Positions 1 to 10,590 of a stretch of 64,000 bases of DNA are shown in pieces. Position numbers and translations under genes: made by a program. Below the pieces are notes generated by a model. That model was not told where the DNA came from. It saw nothing but the letters and a program-made list of their open reading frames with translations, and made no database searches. Position 1 is the stretch's first letter. Each line of letters begins with the position of its first letter. The stretch lies in the NCBI GenBank assembly GCA_002900995.3, contig CM035313.1:3410001-3474000 (forward strand), in the 5' to 3' direction. Origin of the DNA: Ganoderma boninense (Eukaryota > Basidiomycota > Agaricomycetes > Polyporales > Polyporaceae).

Positions 1-2
1 CG

Positions 3-605
3 AGCTACATCCACTTCCCCCCCGCCCCAGGCCCGACCGACCGCCCGCTCTTCCAGCACGACCCGGCCCTGACGGTGCTCGCGCTCTACCTCGAGTTCGG
101 CGTCGCCGGCACCCCCGCCCGGCGCACCGTCGCCCACGAGCAGTACGTGCTCTTCGTCCCCGTCGCCACGCTCACTGCACAGGCCGACCTCTCCGTCCCC
201 GCCGCCCTACCCCCAGCCGCGTCCCCTGTCCCGCGAGCCGTCCCGTGGGAGGCGTGGGGCCCCACGGGGACGCGGCTCGTGCGCCCAATGTCCCGATGCA
301 CAGTCTCGTCGTTCGGGTGCACGGTCGCGCTTACGCAGACGCAGTGGGCGGGGCCGCACGCCACGCTCAGCGTCTGCGTCTTCGACGTGCACCCGTGGGC
401 GCGGCCCAGCCGGGGCGCGAACGCGGCGGTGAAGGGGCTGGTGTGCGTGGCGGAGACGCTGCGGGAAACCCCTGCGTTCAAGCTCGAGGGCGGGGTGCGG
501 ACGGCGTTCCCGTGCGAGTTTACGCGGCGGGACGTCCCGCTGGAGACGCGAGAGCTGTATGCGCGGGTTGTGCTGGCGGAGGACGGGCTCGTGCTTGTGG
601 GGTGA
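3..605 (+). CDS. F-box-family protein, 3' part only (copy A)
   Basis: C-terminal part of a gene whose start lies left of the window. The open frame runs from the window edge to the stop at 603-605. It aligns with the C-terminal halves of the next two genes: all three share a Y-x(2-3)-FPP segment, an F-V-P-L/V-A/S-T-L segment, a VPW-x2-WGP-x-GTR motif and a VFDV/LFDV strand before a TFP(C/A/V)E stretch. The F-box itself would be in the missing 5' part. No function beyond family membership can be assigned. Confidence 0.7.
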   Translation, partial: SYIHFPPAPGPTDRPLFQHDPALTVLALYLEFGVAGTPARRTVAHEQYVLFVPVATLTAQADLSVPAALPPAASPVPRAVPWEAWGPTGTRLVRPMSRCTVSSFGCTVALTQTQWAGPHATLSVCVFDVHPWARPSRGANAAVKGLVCVAETLRETPAFKLEGGVRTAFPCEFTRRDVPLETRELYARVVLAEDGLVLVG

Positions 606-1188
606 TCCCGATTCCCGACTCGGATTCCATCCCCGCGAATGTCGATGTCTGCGGTGCGCTGCGAGCTCCGCCTGGTCTTGGAGTTTGCGTTTACAGGACC
701 CCGGCTGCTTGTGATTGAACTCGATCCCGCGGACTCACGGGGACTGAGGCACACTCGGCAGTCATTATATGCGAATGTCGCTGCTCTTAGACCCTGTATA
801 ATATCCCTAGAATCTCCCTTGTCACTGGTCTGTGTGTGCCGTAAGTTGGTTGATTCCCCCAGTGCTTAATTTTTGGCATTGAGTGCGAGGAGAGTGGCAC
901 GGGCTATGGCGAGGGCAGCGTCACGGGTGTGCCAGGCATCACCTTGCCATTCGTGCAGACATTTGAATATCATATTGCTCACAATCCGCAGCTTCCCCGG
1001 GTTCCAAGTATCCCACAGTATGGTTGTCGACACAGCGTCGTCCAGGACATTCCTTCGCCTTTAAGCGGTCGCCGACATCGACGCCTCCTGTCTGTGCATC
1101 TCATTGTCGGGTGCGTCTCTGACACTATGTGGTGTGGATCAAGGAGAAACATCGACTGACGAGCTTTTAGGCTGACGCGACGTGGGCA
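606..1188. other. intergenic, no gene seen
   Basis: Spacer between F-box copies A and B. Short open frames here lack homology to the neighbours and show no splice structure. Nothing recognisable was found. Confidence 0.5.
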
Positions 1189-3126
1189 ATGGCGAGCCCG
1201 CTACTCAACATCCCAGAAGATGTTCGCATTCGTATCCTTCTTGCCTTAGACTTCGTTTCGCTCTTGAGATGCAAGGCGGTAAGCGTTCAAATTATATATA
1301 TGTTAATTTCATACCGTTAATGTCCTTTACACCCAGCTATGCCGCGGCATCGGGGACCTCATCAACAACACCGTCGAAATCGAATATAAACTCGCACTCG
1401 CGCGGGCCGGAAAGGTTGAGCTGGGAAAAAACCGCCTCTGCATCGCCGATCGCCTCCAAGCCTTGCGAAATCCCTCCGACACCACCGCTGCTGCGCCCTC
1501 CCTGGACACCTTGCCGTACATACCGCTGCCCGACGAAGTCGTCCCGCATTGGCCTGACGTGACGGACGGATTCATTCCCCACCTAACCAACTACCGCACA
1601 GATCTCGTCCTCTGGCGTCCAGTCCTCAATCCAGGACCCCGAGGTGCCCGAGAACAGAGGCTATCCATTCCAGCGGTCATGTCCCACCTCTCCGCGGACT
1701 CGTTCAGGGTACCGCCTGCCGTGATGTGCGCGCTGGCCGTGGACGTCGCCCAGGACCTGCTCGTGTTCTCGCGACCCGCGCGACCAGAAATGTGGGTAGC
1801 CGAACAGCCTAGACGTAGATGGGCGGTGAATGGTTATCGGGCTACGCTAATGTTTATATTTTGTTTTCCCTCTTTCTCATCCACAGAGCCCCAGCGGAAT
1901 GCTGTGTGTACTCGATCAGCGAGGGCGGGCCCCACCCGAAGGCTGGCGGCCTGCGTCCATTCAGAATTCCATTCCAGTCCATGATAAGCGACGACGGATT
2001 CGGCACCATCGAGGACTTGCAGATCTTCGGGGACGTGATCGCGTGGAGCATCACGGACGACCAGCACTCCGCGGCGTACGCGTGGAACTGGAAGACATCC
2101 GTCCTCCTCTGGGTGCGTAGCTCGCGTATTTCGTTCCTGCCTCCGCAAAGCAAGGTAAAAACCGAAGACTCACTGGCAACCTGCGTAGCAGCATTATCAA
2201 AGCAGCGCTCGGGGGTCGTCCTGCAGGGTGATTTCCTCGGACCACGTCGTCCTCGTCACCGCCCAGTCCCTGTCCGTGTACAAATTCGACGCTTCAATTC
2301 AGCATGCTCCCCCGCCCGCCTCCCTTGCGACCGCGCTCTGCGTCCTCGAGCTCCCGCGCCTGAACGCCTCGCGCTTCGCACCCTACGTCCGCGCATACAT
2401 GCAGTTCCCGCCTTCCGCACCCAGCCGTGACGCGGCTGACAGACATGCTGCGTCGTCCGGCGTCGCGTTCGGCCTCGATCCCGCGCAGACGGTCCTCGTC
2501 GTAACCTTGCTGCAGTCGACCGACATCGACCCCGAGTTCCGCCTCAGGCTCGACCCGGAGGACCGCAACGTGTCGGAACGGTTCGCCATCTTCGTCCCGC
2601 TCGCGACGCTCTTCAAGCTCGCATGCCCCATGCCTCTCCGGGCTGGAATCGATAGAGATACTACACAGACACAGGCATGGGCGCGGCGGCGTACTGTGCC
2701 CTGGGCGCAGTGGGGTCCGGAGGGGACGCGGATCGTGCGCTTCGAGTATATCTCGCACATCTCTGTCATGGGCTCCCGGTGCGCGTTCATGCTGTATGAC
2801 CGCCGTGCGGGCACGCTGCATACTGTGCTTTTTGACGTTCGGCGCGGGGCGAGGGACAATTCGGATGCCGCGAGAGAGCGTCTGGAGAACATGAATCTGG
2901 GCGATGATGACAGTGCAAGCGAACTTGTCGATGTGAGGGAGGTCCTCGCCGAGAATTTATCCTTCGCAGAGGAAGTCAGGACGACGTTCCCGGCCGAGGT
3001 TGTACACAAGGCGCATCCGGGATGGAGCGCCGGTTTCCTGCTTGAGGATTGCGTTGCGATTTCGGTGAGCGTGCTGTGCTGCGCTTCTCGTACTATGGGT
3101 GGTGTTTCTTACAGTTTCATTCATAG
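1189..3126 (+). CDS. F-box protein, tandem copy B
   Basis: Predicted 551-aa protein from five exons (about 1189-1278, 1337-1791, 1887-2112, 2192-3064, 3115-3126); all junctions keep frame and match those of copy C. The first exon encodes an F-box-like helix set, with IPEDVRIRILLALDFVSLLRC at residues 7-27. F-box proteins bind Skp1 and bring substrates to SCF ubiquitin ligases. The rest is a long family-specific region with no motif I recognise; it contains an IAWSITDD segment and the WGP-x-GTR motif. The last exon adds only three residues, so the true 3' end is less sure. Donor of intron 2 (GTGGGT) was chosen by comparison with copy C. Target and pathway are unknown. Confidence 0.8.
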
Positions 3127-3142
3127 CAACAGCTTCGTGTGA

Positions 3143-3694
3143 CGCACCCCGGGGTGGGCTACCAAGGGTATGATCCTATCAATTGGCTCTGATGGTGCCA
3201 CTGCGGACAAGACCTAGAGTTGGAGGAGGATTCAGAGTGCACGTTTTAAATTTATTTTCATGAACTCCACGAAAGTCGTTCCACTGCCTATCATTTCTTA
3301 TTTACCGCACAGAGGTCCTACGGGACCCAGTCTGGAAAGTTTTCTGGCCGAATGCAAATGAAGTGATTAAGTATCATCATGGTGAGTGCTGACTGCTCGA
3401 AGTACGTACCAACCACCATTCAAAGTCCGCAAGTTTCGAGCGTCTCACAACGGCAATAATTCCCTTTTCCAGACATGCACCGCAACAGTACTACAGCACA
3501 GCCTCACTACCAGGATCATTTACTTAAGTCACGGTGAAGCGTCGGACTTGCGACAGCATCCCATCCTTCTACTCTACATCTTGTCTACTTACATCAATTG
3601 AAGTTGCACGTCTGGTATGATGCCGTCCATCCAGACGGAAAACTTTTTAACTGCCGTTATTAGGCTTTTAGCGTCACGCGGGTCGCCTTCCAAC
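3143..3694. other. intergenic, no gene seen
   Basis: Spacer between F-box copies B and C, more AT-rich than the flanking exons. It presumably holds the promoter of copy C. No RNA gene or repeat recognised. Confidence 0.5.
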
Positions 3695-5652
3695 ATGGCA
3701 CCCTCTGCATGTCTGCTGTTCGATATCCCGGAAGACATTCGCATTCATATCCTCCTTCACTTGAACATAGTCTCTCTGTTGAGATGCAGGAGCGTAAGCA
3801 TCGCGCATATAGCATATACCAAGTACAGACCGCTGATTACCATATGCATTACTGACGCCCAGCTATGCCGCGCCATTAGGGACCTGATCGATAAAACGGC
3901 CGAATTGCAATACAAACTCGCACTCGGACGCGCCGGAAGTGTAGAAGTAGGCAAGAGCAGGCTGTGCGTCGCCGACCGCCTTCAAGTCCTCAAAAATCTC
4001 TGCACAACTTGGTTTCCTCTGCGCACCCTGCCATTTATCATGCTCCCTGACGAAATTGATCCGCTCTCGCCCGGGGTGACCGACGGGTTCATCCCCCACC
4101 TAGCCAACAACTCTTCCGATCTCGTTCTCTGGCGTCCGAAATTTCCCTCTGAAGACACACCAGAAGAGAGGAGAGACATTCTGGCGGTCATGTCGCACCT
4201 CCCGGCGCCGCCTGAGGTCCTGGAGGCTGCTGAGATGGGCACGCTGGCCGTGGACGTTGCACAGGACTTGCTCGTGTTTACAAGGACAGCGCAACCTGAC
4301 ATGTAGGGCACCCATGCGAGAGAAGGATCTAGGTAGACCCGTGCTGACATATATTCTCACATGCAGGAACCTGCCAGAGTGCTTCGTGTACTCCATCAGC
4401 GAGGGCCGGCCCCATTCCGCTGCAGGCCCAGGGCCGTTGCGGATCAACTTTGTGCCTGTGTTCGTCGAAGATGGGTTCAACATCATCGAAGACCTGCAGA
4501 TATTCGGGGACGCGATCGCGTGGAGCATCACGGACGACACGCACTCCGCGGTGTACGTCTGGAACTGGAAGACGTCGGTCCTCGTCTGGGTAGGCTCGTC
4601 GCGCTACGATCTCAGCAAAGACTGATACACACAATCCTCCCCACAGCACCGACACAGCGCCACCCGCGGCGCGTCCTGCAGAATAATATCCCGGTCCCAC
4701 GTCGTGCTCGTCACCGCGCAAGCCGTGTCCGTGTACACGTACTCGCTCGACTCCCCCCAAGCAAAACACCCCGCGAGCCTCGCGGACGCGCTCTGCGTCC
4801 TCGCGCTCCCGGCGCTCAAGCCCGCCCCCTTCCCCCCGTACGTCCGGACGTACATGCAGTTCCCGCCGTCCGCCCCCGCCCCCAGCCGCGAAGGCTCCAA
4901 TGCGGGTGTGACTTTCGGGCTCGACCCCGCGCTGACCGTCCTCACGATCACGCTGCTGCTGTCCACCCTCGACGCGCACGGCCGCGTCGGCTCGGACTTC
5001 CGCTACGCCATCTTCGTCCCGCTCTCGACGCTCCGCGCGCAGATCGCGGCCGCATCGCACTCGCACACGCGCACGGACACGGGCTCGGACGCAGAGGGGG
5101 AACGGCAACGGCGCACGGTGCTGGTGCCGTGGGCGGCGTGGGGCCCGCGCGGGACACGGATCGTGCGCTTCAGCTACCTCTCGCAGGTCTCGGCGATGGG
5201 CTCGCGGTGCGCGTTCATGCGGCAGGCGCAGGGCCCCTCCGGCGAGCTCCACGTCGTGCTCTTCGACGTGCGCCGCGGGGCTCCCCGCGCGTGCGTCGAG
5301 ACGGAGACGGAGATGGAGATAGAGATGAAGGACGTGGACGCGGACGTGGACGACGACGACGACTCGGAGGGAGAAGTGCTGGACGACGAGCTCGTCGACG
5401 TGGGCGAGGCACTGGACCCGACGCTGTCGTTCGTGGAGGAGATTAGGACGACGTTCCCTGTCGAGGTCGTGCACCGGGTGTATGGCTCGATGCTGAGCGG
5501 GTACCTCCTCCAGGACGCGGTCGCGATTTCGGTGAGCTGGGTTTCTCGGGTGGTGCGCTACGTTGCTTACGGTAACGGGGTTACAGAGCCAGGCGTGGGG
5601 GACGCAAGGTGGCCTGGGATGGCAATGGCCCGGGCTCGATACCTGGGTCTGA
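3695..5652 (+). CDS. F-box protein, tandem copy C
   Basis: Predicted 570-aa protein from five exons (about 3695-3793, 3863-4302, 4367-4589, 4647-5531, 5587-5652). The start at 3695 matches copy B; an in-frame ATG at 3617 exists upstream but would add 26 residues absent from B. The N-terminal F-box reads IPEDIRIHILLHLNIVSLLRC (residues 10-30). The middle and C-terminal parts follow copy B closely, with a run of acidic residues (encoded near 5330-5400) that B lacks. The gene is very GC-rich, so long antisense open frames overlap it; these are shadows. Likely an SCF adaptor by family, target unknown. It ends about 130 bp from the convergent gene on the minus strand, with an AATAAA-like signal near 5726. 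Confidence 0.82.
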
Positions 5653-5784
5653 GACGCGGAGTGCAGGCATCGTCGGCACCGGCAGGGACTCCGCAAGAGG
5701 AGCGAATAGCGAGCTAGAAACACAAAATAAATAAGGGAGCAGCACTCTTACACTGTTTATTTCTTTATGCCGTCTTCGCCCTGC

Positions 5785-6891
5785 CTACTCCGCATCCTCA
5801 TCCCCGTACCCGTCCTCGTCTGCACCATAAAACCAGTCGCGACCTCCCTCGCCCGCAATGCGCTTCAACCACTCCGCCCGCACCGCCTCGTCCCACTCGT
5901 CCTCGGTCCACGAGCACGGCGGCAGCGCATACATCTCGGCTGCCAGCGCTGTCCCCCTCGCCCTCGCCCTCGCCGTCGCGCGGGCCGCGAGCCACTCCAG
6001 CTGGGCCACCCTCGAGCTGAACACGACACGGTTCGACCCGCACGGGCCGCTAGGCGGGCGCGGGCCCGGCTGCACGACGACGCGCGCGAGGCTCGGGTAC
6101 TTGCGCACGGCGGGGGGCGGCCCCACGATGGTGCGGCCGAGCCGCAGCCCGCGCTTGAAGGGGTACTGGGGGCTCCCGACCGCGTTGGGGAGCTCGTCGA
6201 CGAACTTGCCGAAGAGGCAGTGCGCGGAGATGCGCAGGTGGGTTGCGCGCGGGGCGTGGGCGGCCCACGTCGGGAGGAGCGGCGACGTCCAGTCCGGGTC
6301 GACGAGGTGCAGGTGCGTCAGCGCGGGGAAGAGCGGCTGGGCGGGGGACGCTGGGGTTTGAGCGATGAGGCGGTGGCAGGCGTCGCGGTGGAGCACGAGG
6401 GTGAGGTGTTTGAGGGAGGGGAAGGCGCGGCCGACGAAAAGGGGATAAACGTCTTTGAGGGTTTGCTTGGTGATGACGAGGGACTGCAGGTCGTCGGCGG
6501 TGAGACTGAGCAGATGTTGGACGGCTAGGAGTTGTGCGGCGTCGGGGGGCCCGTCTTCGTCTTGGTCGTCATCTTCGCTTTCCTCATCACCCTCGCCTTC
6601 TTCTGTTGGCGTGCTGGATGGCCCCGTTTTCACTGCTGATGGGATAGAAAGATGGAGGTGGCATATCCGTGGTCGGATATCTGAAACGTCCGAGCATTGA
6701 TTCTGGTACAACGCGACGAACGCGCCCAAACGCTGAGCCTTGGCCACGAGGATGACTGAGTGGAACCGAGTGGACTGAGCGACCTCGTGTATGAATTTGG
6801 ATGTGAGTGCCAGACAGCAGCCGGTGTAACCACCATCGGTACACGCCAGCTCGAAGATCTGCTGAAGGGTCTCTAGAGGAAGGTGGTTCAT
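5785..6891 (-). CDS. F-box-like protein, single exon
   Basis: 368-aa intronless gene. The chosen start at 6891 begins MNHLPLETLQQIFELAC, the classic opening of agaricomycete F-box-like proteins (LP-x-E-x-L-x2-IF), followed by CLALTSKFIHEVA. An upstream in-frame ATG at 6948 would only add an unrelated basic stretch. Residues about 95-125 are highly acidic. Later segments (SLKHLTLVL, FPALTHLHLVD, ATHLRISAHC) read like degenerate leucine-rich repeats, as is usual in this protein type. It differs in sequence from the three tandem F-box genes to its left. A decayed paralogue lies on the other strand at 8698-9273. Substrate unknown. Confidence 0.8.
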   Translation of the reverse strand: MNHLPLETLQQIFELACTDGGYTGCCLALTSKFIHEVAQSTRFHSVILVAKAQRLGAFVALYQNQCSDVSDIRPRICHLHLSIPSAVKTGPSSTPTEEGEGDEESEDDDQDEDGPPDAAQLLAVQHLLSLTADDLQSLVITKQTLKDVYPLFVGRAFPSLKHLTLVLHRDACHRLIAQTPASPAQPLFPALTHLHLVDPDWTSPLLPTWAAHAPRATHLRISAHCLFGKFVDELPNAVGSPQYPFKRGLRLGRTIVGPPPAVRKYPSLARVVVQPGPRPPSGPCGSNRVVFSSRVAQLEWLAARATARARARGTALAAEMYALPPCSWTEDEWDEAVRAEWLKRIAGEGGRDWFYGADEDGYGDEDAE

Positions 6892-7566
6892 CGCACGGCG
6901 AGTGGAGCGGAGGAGGGAAGACAAAACCAAGCCGCACAGCCCTGGCATGTTTACATCTCCAAGACAACCACGTGGTTTGGGGTTGCAGACTATGATCGCG
7001 CAGCAGTCGTGCGTGTGGCAGTCGTCTGTACGGGCATGTGGTGGACTGTGGCACGTGAATCGCTTTAGAGGGTGGACATTTGCCAGGGAATGTGACTAGC
7101 GTACCGCAGGAACGTCCACTTTGTGTACTTGGGCCGGAGGGAGATGTTACGAGGCAGAAGAAGATGGTAGGGTCAACGTAAGGTGTATTCTGTCGAGGGT
7201 CCGGAGAGGAGCGTCCACTGGCATCTAAATACACCACGAGAGAACGGTACTACTAAGTAGTATTCAACTTTGTTAGCCAACGTCAGTAGTTCGTCTGGAT
7301 CTCTACCGTATTAACTCCTTTGTTTCCCTGTATGCGTCGAATATTGCACCTTAAGATTCAATCCAAGGGATTATGACGGTGCAGTGAGAGTGCCCAGAAA
7401 GTGGTTATGGTGCCACGGCTCACATCCGGTCACGAGGCTTCGGGCCGGCCCGGTCCTCTGCCCGGCACGCCGAGACCTCCGAATTCTTGCCCGAAGCGCC
7501 AAACCTCCTTGTCTCCAAACCCAACTCCTACTTACCATCGTCGTCTTTTGCTAGACAACACACGAC
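6892..7566. other. divergent intergenic region
   Basis: Separates the minus-strand F-box-like gene from the plus-strand J-domain gene and presumably holds both promoters. No repeat or RNA gene recognised. Confidence 0.5.
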
Positions 7567-8416
7567 ATGCATCCTTCATCTCATACCTGGCGGCATACTG
7601 TCTCGGCTGTCTGGGATGTTCGATTGTCTCGCTCCTCATATCCCCGGCGGGTCACCTCTCCGTTCCGGCAAGCTTCGACAAGTGCGAACCCATACCCGTT
7701 TCCCAATTCCGCGCATCCAACTCCTCATCAAATCTTTCATTTACCCAATAGTGCGACCAGAGCAGATGTGAAGGCACGCTGTAAGCCAACTCCGTATGTC
7801 ATCAGTTCATGCGTCGTCTTCACAGGTCATGATAGATTACGACCTTGTCCGCATCTACCACCCCGACTCCCCCGTTGCGCGCGCCGGTGGGGTGTCTCCT
7901 GAGACTGCACACGCACGATTTCAGGCAATATCAACTGCATATGCTGTTCTCACCGGCAAGAAACCCGCTGCCTCTTTCGACGGTGCGGAAGCTGGAGAAG
8001 GTCTTGCTGGAAAGGCGCGCGCGAGCTACCACGACCTGAGTACCGCTATGTGGCGAGAGAGGCAGAGACGCAAAGCCGACTTGGACATCGGGTTCGATGA
8101 CAGGTGGAAGGACCGACTGATGTTGGGGGCCGTCCTTTTGGTGCGTCTTCATAGCCCACATTCTCGTCCACTGTCCTCTGCAGGGAGACTGTCCGCCGCG
8201 GTGCTGATGCTTGCTTGTCAATTTGCTTCTGTAAAGACCATCGCTATGTTCGTCTACCAAACGTACACCACGCGCGCACGGACGATAGCCGAATCACGAC
8301 AAACTCGGCGGTCGAACTCCCGTTCTGTGTCGCCGGAAGCCCAGTCACATTCAGACGATTTTAAGCTAGCACTGGCAACCCCTCAAACAGAAGCTACGCA
8401 CCGCGATCCGTCGTAG
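7567..8416 (+). CDS. J-domain protein, probably mitochondrial
   Basis: 264-aa protein from two exons (7567-7780 and 7836-8416). Splicing the 55-nt intron rebuilds a J-domain across the junction: PHQIFHLPNSATRADVKAR joins YYDLVRIYHPDS, followed by FQAISTAYAVL. The HPD tripeptide that stimulates Hsp70 ATPase is present. Residues 1-45 are rich in R, S and H and poor in acids, fitting a mitochondrial targeting sequence. A hydrophobic stretch (SAAVLMLACQFASVKTIAMFV) late in the protein could be a membrane span; the tail is polar. A GTGCGT...CTGCAG stretch at about 8141-8183 looks like an intron, but removing it would break the frame, so it was left in. Partner Hsp70 is inferred. Confidence 0.75.
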
Positions 8417-8697
8417 TCACGATAGCACAGGCATGTCATCCCTTCGCTGCTAGTTCACATTGTCATCTTTGCAGCAGCTGTCACACCATTTTCATGGCGA
8501 ATTTTCGCGCATATATCCAGGCATAAGTTGCGCTATGCATGAATCTCAAGGCTTCGGAAACACCTACGGCAACTATGGGAGAGCAACTTCGCAGAATCAA
8601 CAGATCCTACCACGTGAGATCCTAGAGACATAAGCCCCCGAACGGTCAACAGGCGGTTCGCCCTTGAGTCTTTCCGTCCTCCATGCATCGACCGCGT

Positions 8698-9273
8698 GAC
8701 TCTTGAAACCCTCCAACAAATCTTCCAGTTCGCATGCATGGTGGTTACACCGGCGGCTCTCTAGCATTCACATCCCGCTTCACACGCGAGACCGAACGCT
8801 TGATCGCGCTCATAGCCTTGTACCAGAACCAGTGCTCGAGCACCACCGCCGCTCGATCACGGACGGCCCACCTTTACCTCTCGACGAGCAAATCAGCCGA
8901 GAACGAGGACGACTGCAACGAAAGCGAAGACGAGGGGTCTGCCCGCTGTGCCGCGATCCACCAGCTCTTCCGCCTAGTCACTACGGACCTGCAGTCCCTC
9001 GTTACCCCCCGCCCACTCCCCGCCCTCTTCCGCCACGCTGACCTCTCCACCCAAGTCCGAGTTCGATTTCCGCGCCTATTCCCGGCACTCATCCACCTGC
9101 ACATCGTCGCCCAAGATACGGCCTGTCTAGCGTCGGCCCCCCTGCTGCTCCTCTTCGCGGGCTGGGCTGCACACGCCCCGCGCGTCACGCACCTCCGCGT
9201 CTCCATACACCCCTCCCCCCCGTGTGCTCCTGGCGAGCTGCCCGGCGCACGCAGCTTCGAGTGCCCTACCTAG
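8698..9273 (+). pseudogene. decayed F-box-like paralogue
   Basis: Relic of the gene at 5785-6891. An F-box-like start (LETLQQIFQFAC) is readable in one frame near 8701-8736. The homologous sequence then continues in another frame from 8734 (HGGYTGGSLAFTSRF, ALYQNQCS, TTDLQSLV, LFPALIHLHIV, WAAHAPRVTHLR). Compared with the intact copy there is a frameshift at about 8736, internal deletions (for example after FTRE), and loss of the C-terminal third. Orientation is opposite to the intact gene. Confidence 0.75.
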
Positions 9274-9843
9274 TGAGACGTGAGACTACTGGTACAAATC
9301 GAAATATATCATTGCCGTCGACACGCGGAGGGTTCATGTCGTAAGGCGAAGGCGAAGGCGAAGGAGGACAGTGGTGATGAGGAGCTCAACAGGGGAGATG
9401 CGGGTCAAGCGTGAGCACAGTTATCCCTGGTTTCTACGCTCTGGTCTCAGGTTGATCTGGAGGTTGTGTAATTGACTTCAGGGTATTCCTGAATCCTAGA
9501 CACGAAAGAGGCCTTCGTCTCCAGGGCAGCAAATCTGAGTCAAGATGATGGGGGATGGTTGGGAGGATGTCGCCAATCACCAGTCGAAGCCGTCGATAAC
9601 GACTAGCAATCCCTTCGATATTTCGACGAGGGAACTCATTCTCGCCTCAGGGGTCGTCGAGCCGAAAATGCATGTACCGCCGGCAACGCTGGACGCGCAC
9701 AGTGGTTCAACGGCCGTCCTCAAAGGTAAGCATGCATCTCCATGTCGAACTATTCATAGGACGATGATGTGGTTCAAATTTCAGGTTCATGCCACCACGG
9801 AACACGTTCTCGTTACATTTCCCCCTTGCTCCTTTCTGTTGCA
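9274..9843. other. intergenic, no gene seen
   Basis: Contains a GAAGGC-type simple repeat at about 9343-9366 and one uninformative open frame (9545-9943) that runs into the tRNA. No supported gene. Confidence 0.45.
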
Positions 9844-9934
9844 GCCCCCGTTGTCTAATGGCTATGACGTCAGACTTCTAACCCTGATTTTGGGGGCGAT
9901 CTGGAGGCTGCGGGTTCGAGTCCCGCCGGGGGTA
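9844..9934 (+). tRNA. tRNA-Arg (anticodon TCT), with intron
   Basis: The sequence folds as a full tRNA. The acceptor stem GCCCCCG pairs with CGGGGGT (one terminal G-U) with discriminator A. The D arm is GTC/GAC, the anticodon stem TCAGA/TCTGG, the variable loop AGGCT, and the T arm GCGGG-TTCGAGT-CCCGC. The anticodon loop starts CT-TCT-A and is interrupted by an 18-nt intron at the usual position 37/38 (about 9881-9898). It reads AGA codons. A short T-rich stretch (CTTTTGTTTTG) begins about 11 nt downstream and would serve as Pol III terminator. An A-box/B-box promoter is implied by the D and T arms. Confidence 0.93.
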
Positions 9935-10036
9935 GTAGGATAACTTTTGTTTTGTGGTTCTGTTTTTGCTCCAGAATCCCCCAAACCACCCGAAAACAAG
10001 GAGAGAGACCAGGGAAAGGTCCTGGGATTATCCTGA

Positions 10037-10090
10037 AGCCGTCCATTCCAGCTCGGACCCCTGCGGGGATCCGAGCTGGAATGAACGGCT
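10037..10090. repeat. hairpin inverted repeat downstream of tRNA
   Basis: A 21-bp arm (10037-10057) and its complement (10070-10090) differ at one base. The 12-nt centre (CCCCTGCGGGGA) can itself pair. A related, diverged copy of one arm appears at about 10181-10201. Not a clear terminator for the tRNA, which has its own T tract. Possibly the remains of a small dispersed repeat. Confidence 0.7.
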
Positions 10091-10590
10091 CCAGCCACTC
10101 TATATCCAACAACTTGGTACCTAGCTGAGGCCATACCGTCGAGGGTACGTCTGAAAACATGCATAGACAATGTAGATTCTGGAGCCGTTCGTTACAGCTC
10201 GGATTCCTGCTCTGAACCGTCTCCCTCCCTTGACGTGTTCACGTTCATCATGCTGACTCCACGCCGCCGGAATTATTTCTGTCGGTTGGGCTTTCAGACC
10301 TCCATCACCGCAGAATGCCAACCCGAAGTTCGTTCTCCCCCATTGTTGGTCACGAATGCTTCCTGAGGACAATCCCAAGAGGTCCTAACTTCATCGTCAG
10401 GCTGTAGGCGCGCATTGTACTCATAAACATTGATACAAGCCGGGGCAATACAATACTTATGCAAGACATGGTCTTTGTTGTTGTTTGATAGTGACTGGCA
10501 GCACTGGGGCCCTTGATAGTCATTCACACCCTCTCCGAAATGCTACCTCTCCGCAGCCGTGGACTCTGGCTCGAGTATCAACTCACGTTA

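Noticed and set aside
4329..5723. 464-aa open frame on the minus strand
   Set aside because: Antisense shadow of F-box copy C, caused by very high GC; arginine/proline-rich with no family similarity and no counterpart in copy B.
8141..8183. Intron in the J-domain gene (GTGCGT...CTGCAG)
   Set aside because: Removing these 43 nt brings a stop within a few codons; reading through keeps a plausible membrane segment.
9545..9943. 132-aa plus-strand frame overlapping the tRNA
   Set aside because: Runs through the tRNA gene, has no recognisable similarity and no paralogue.
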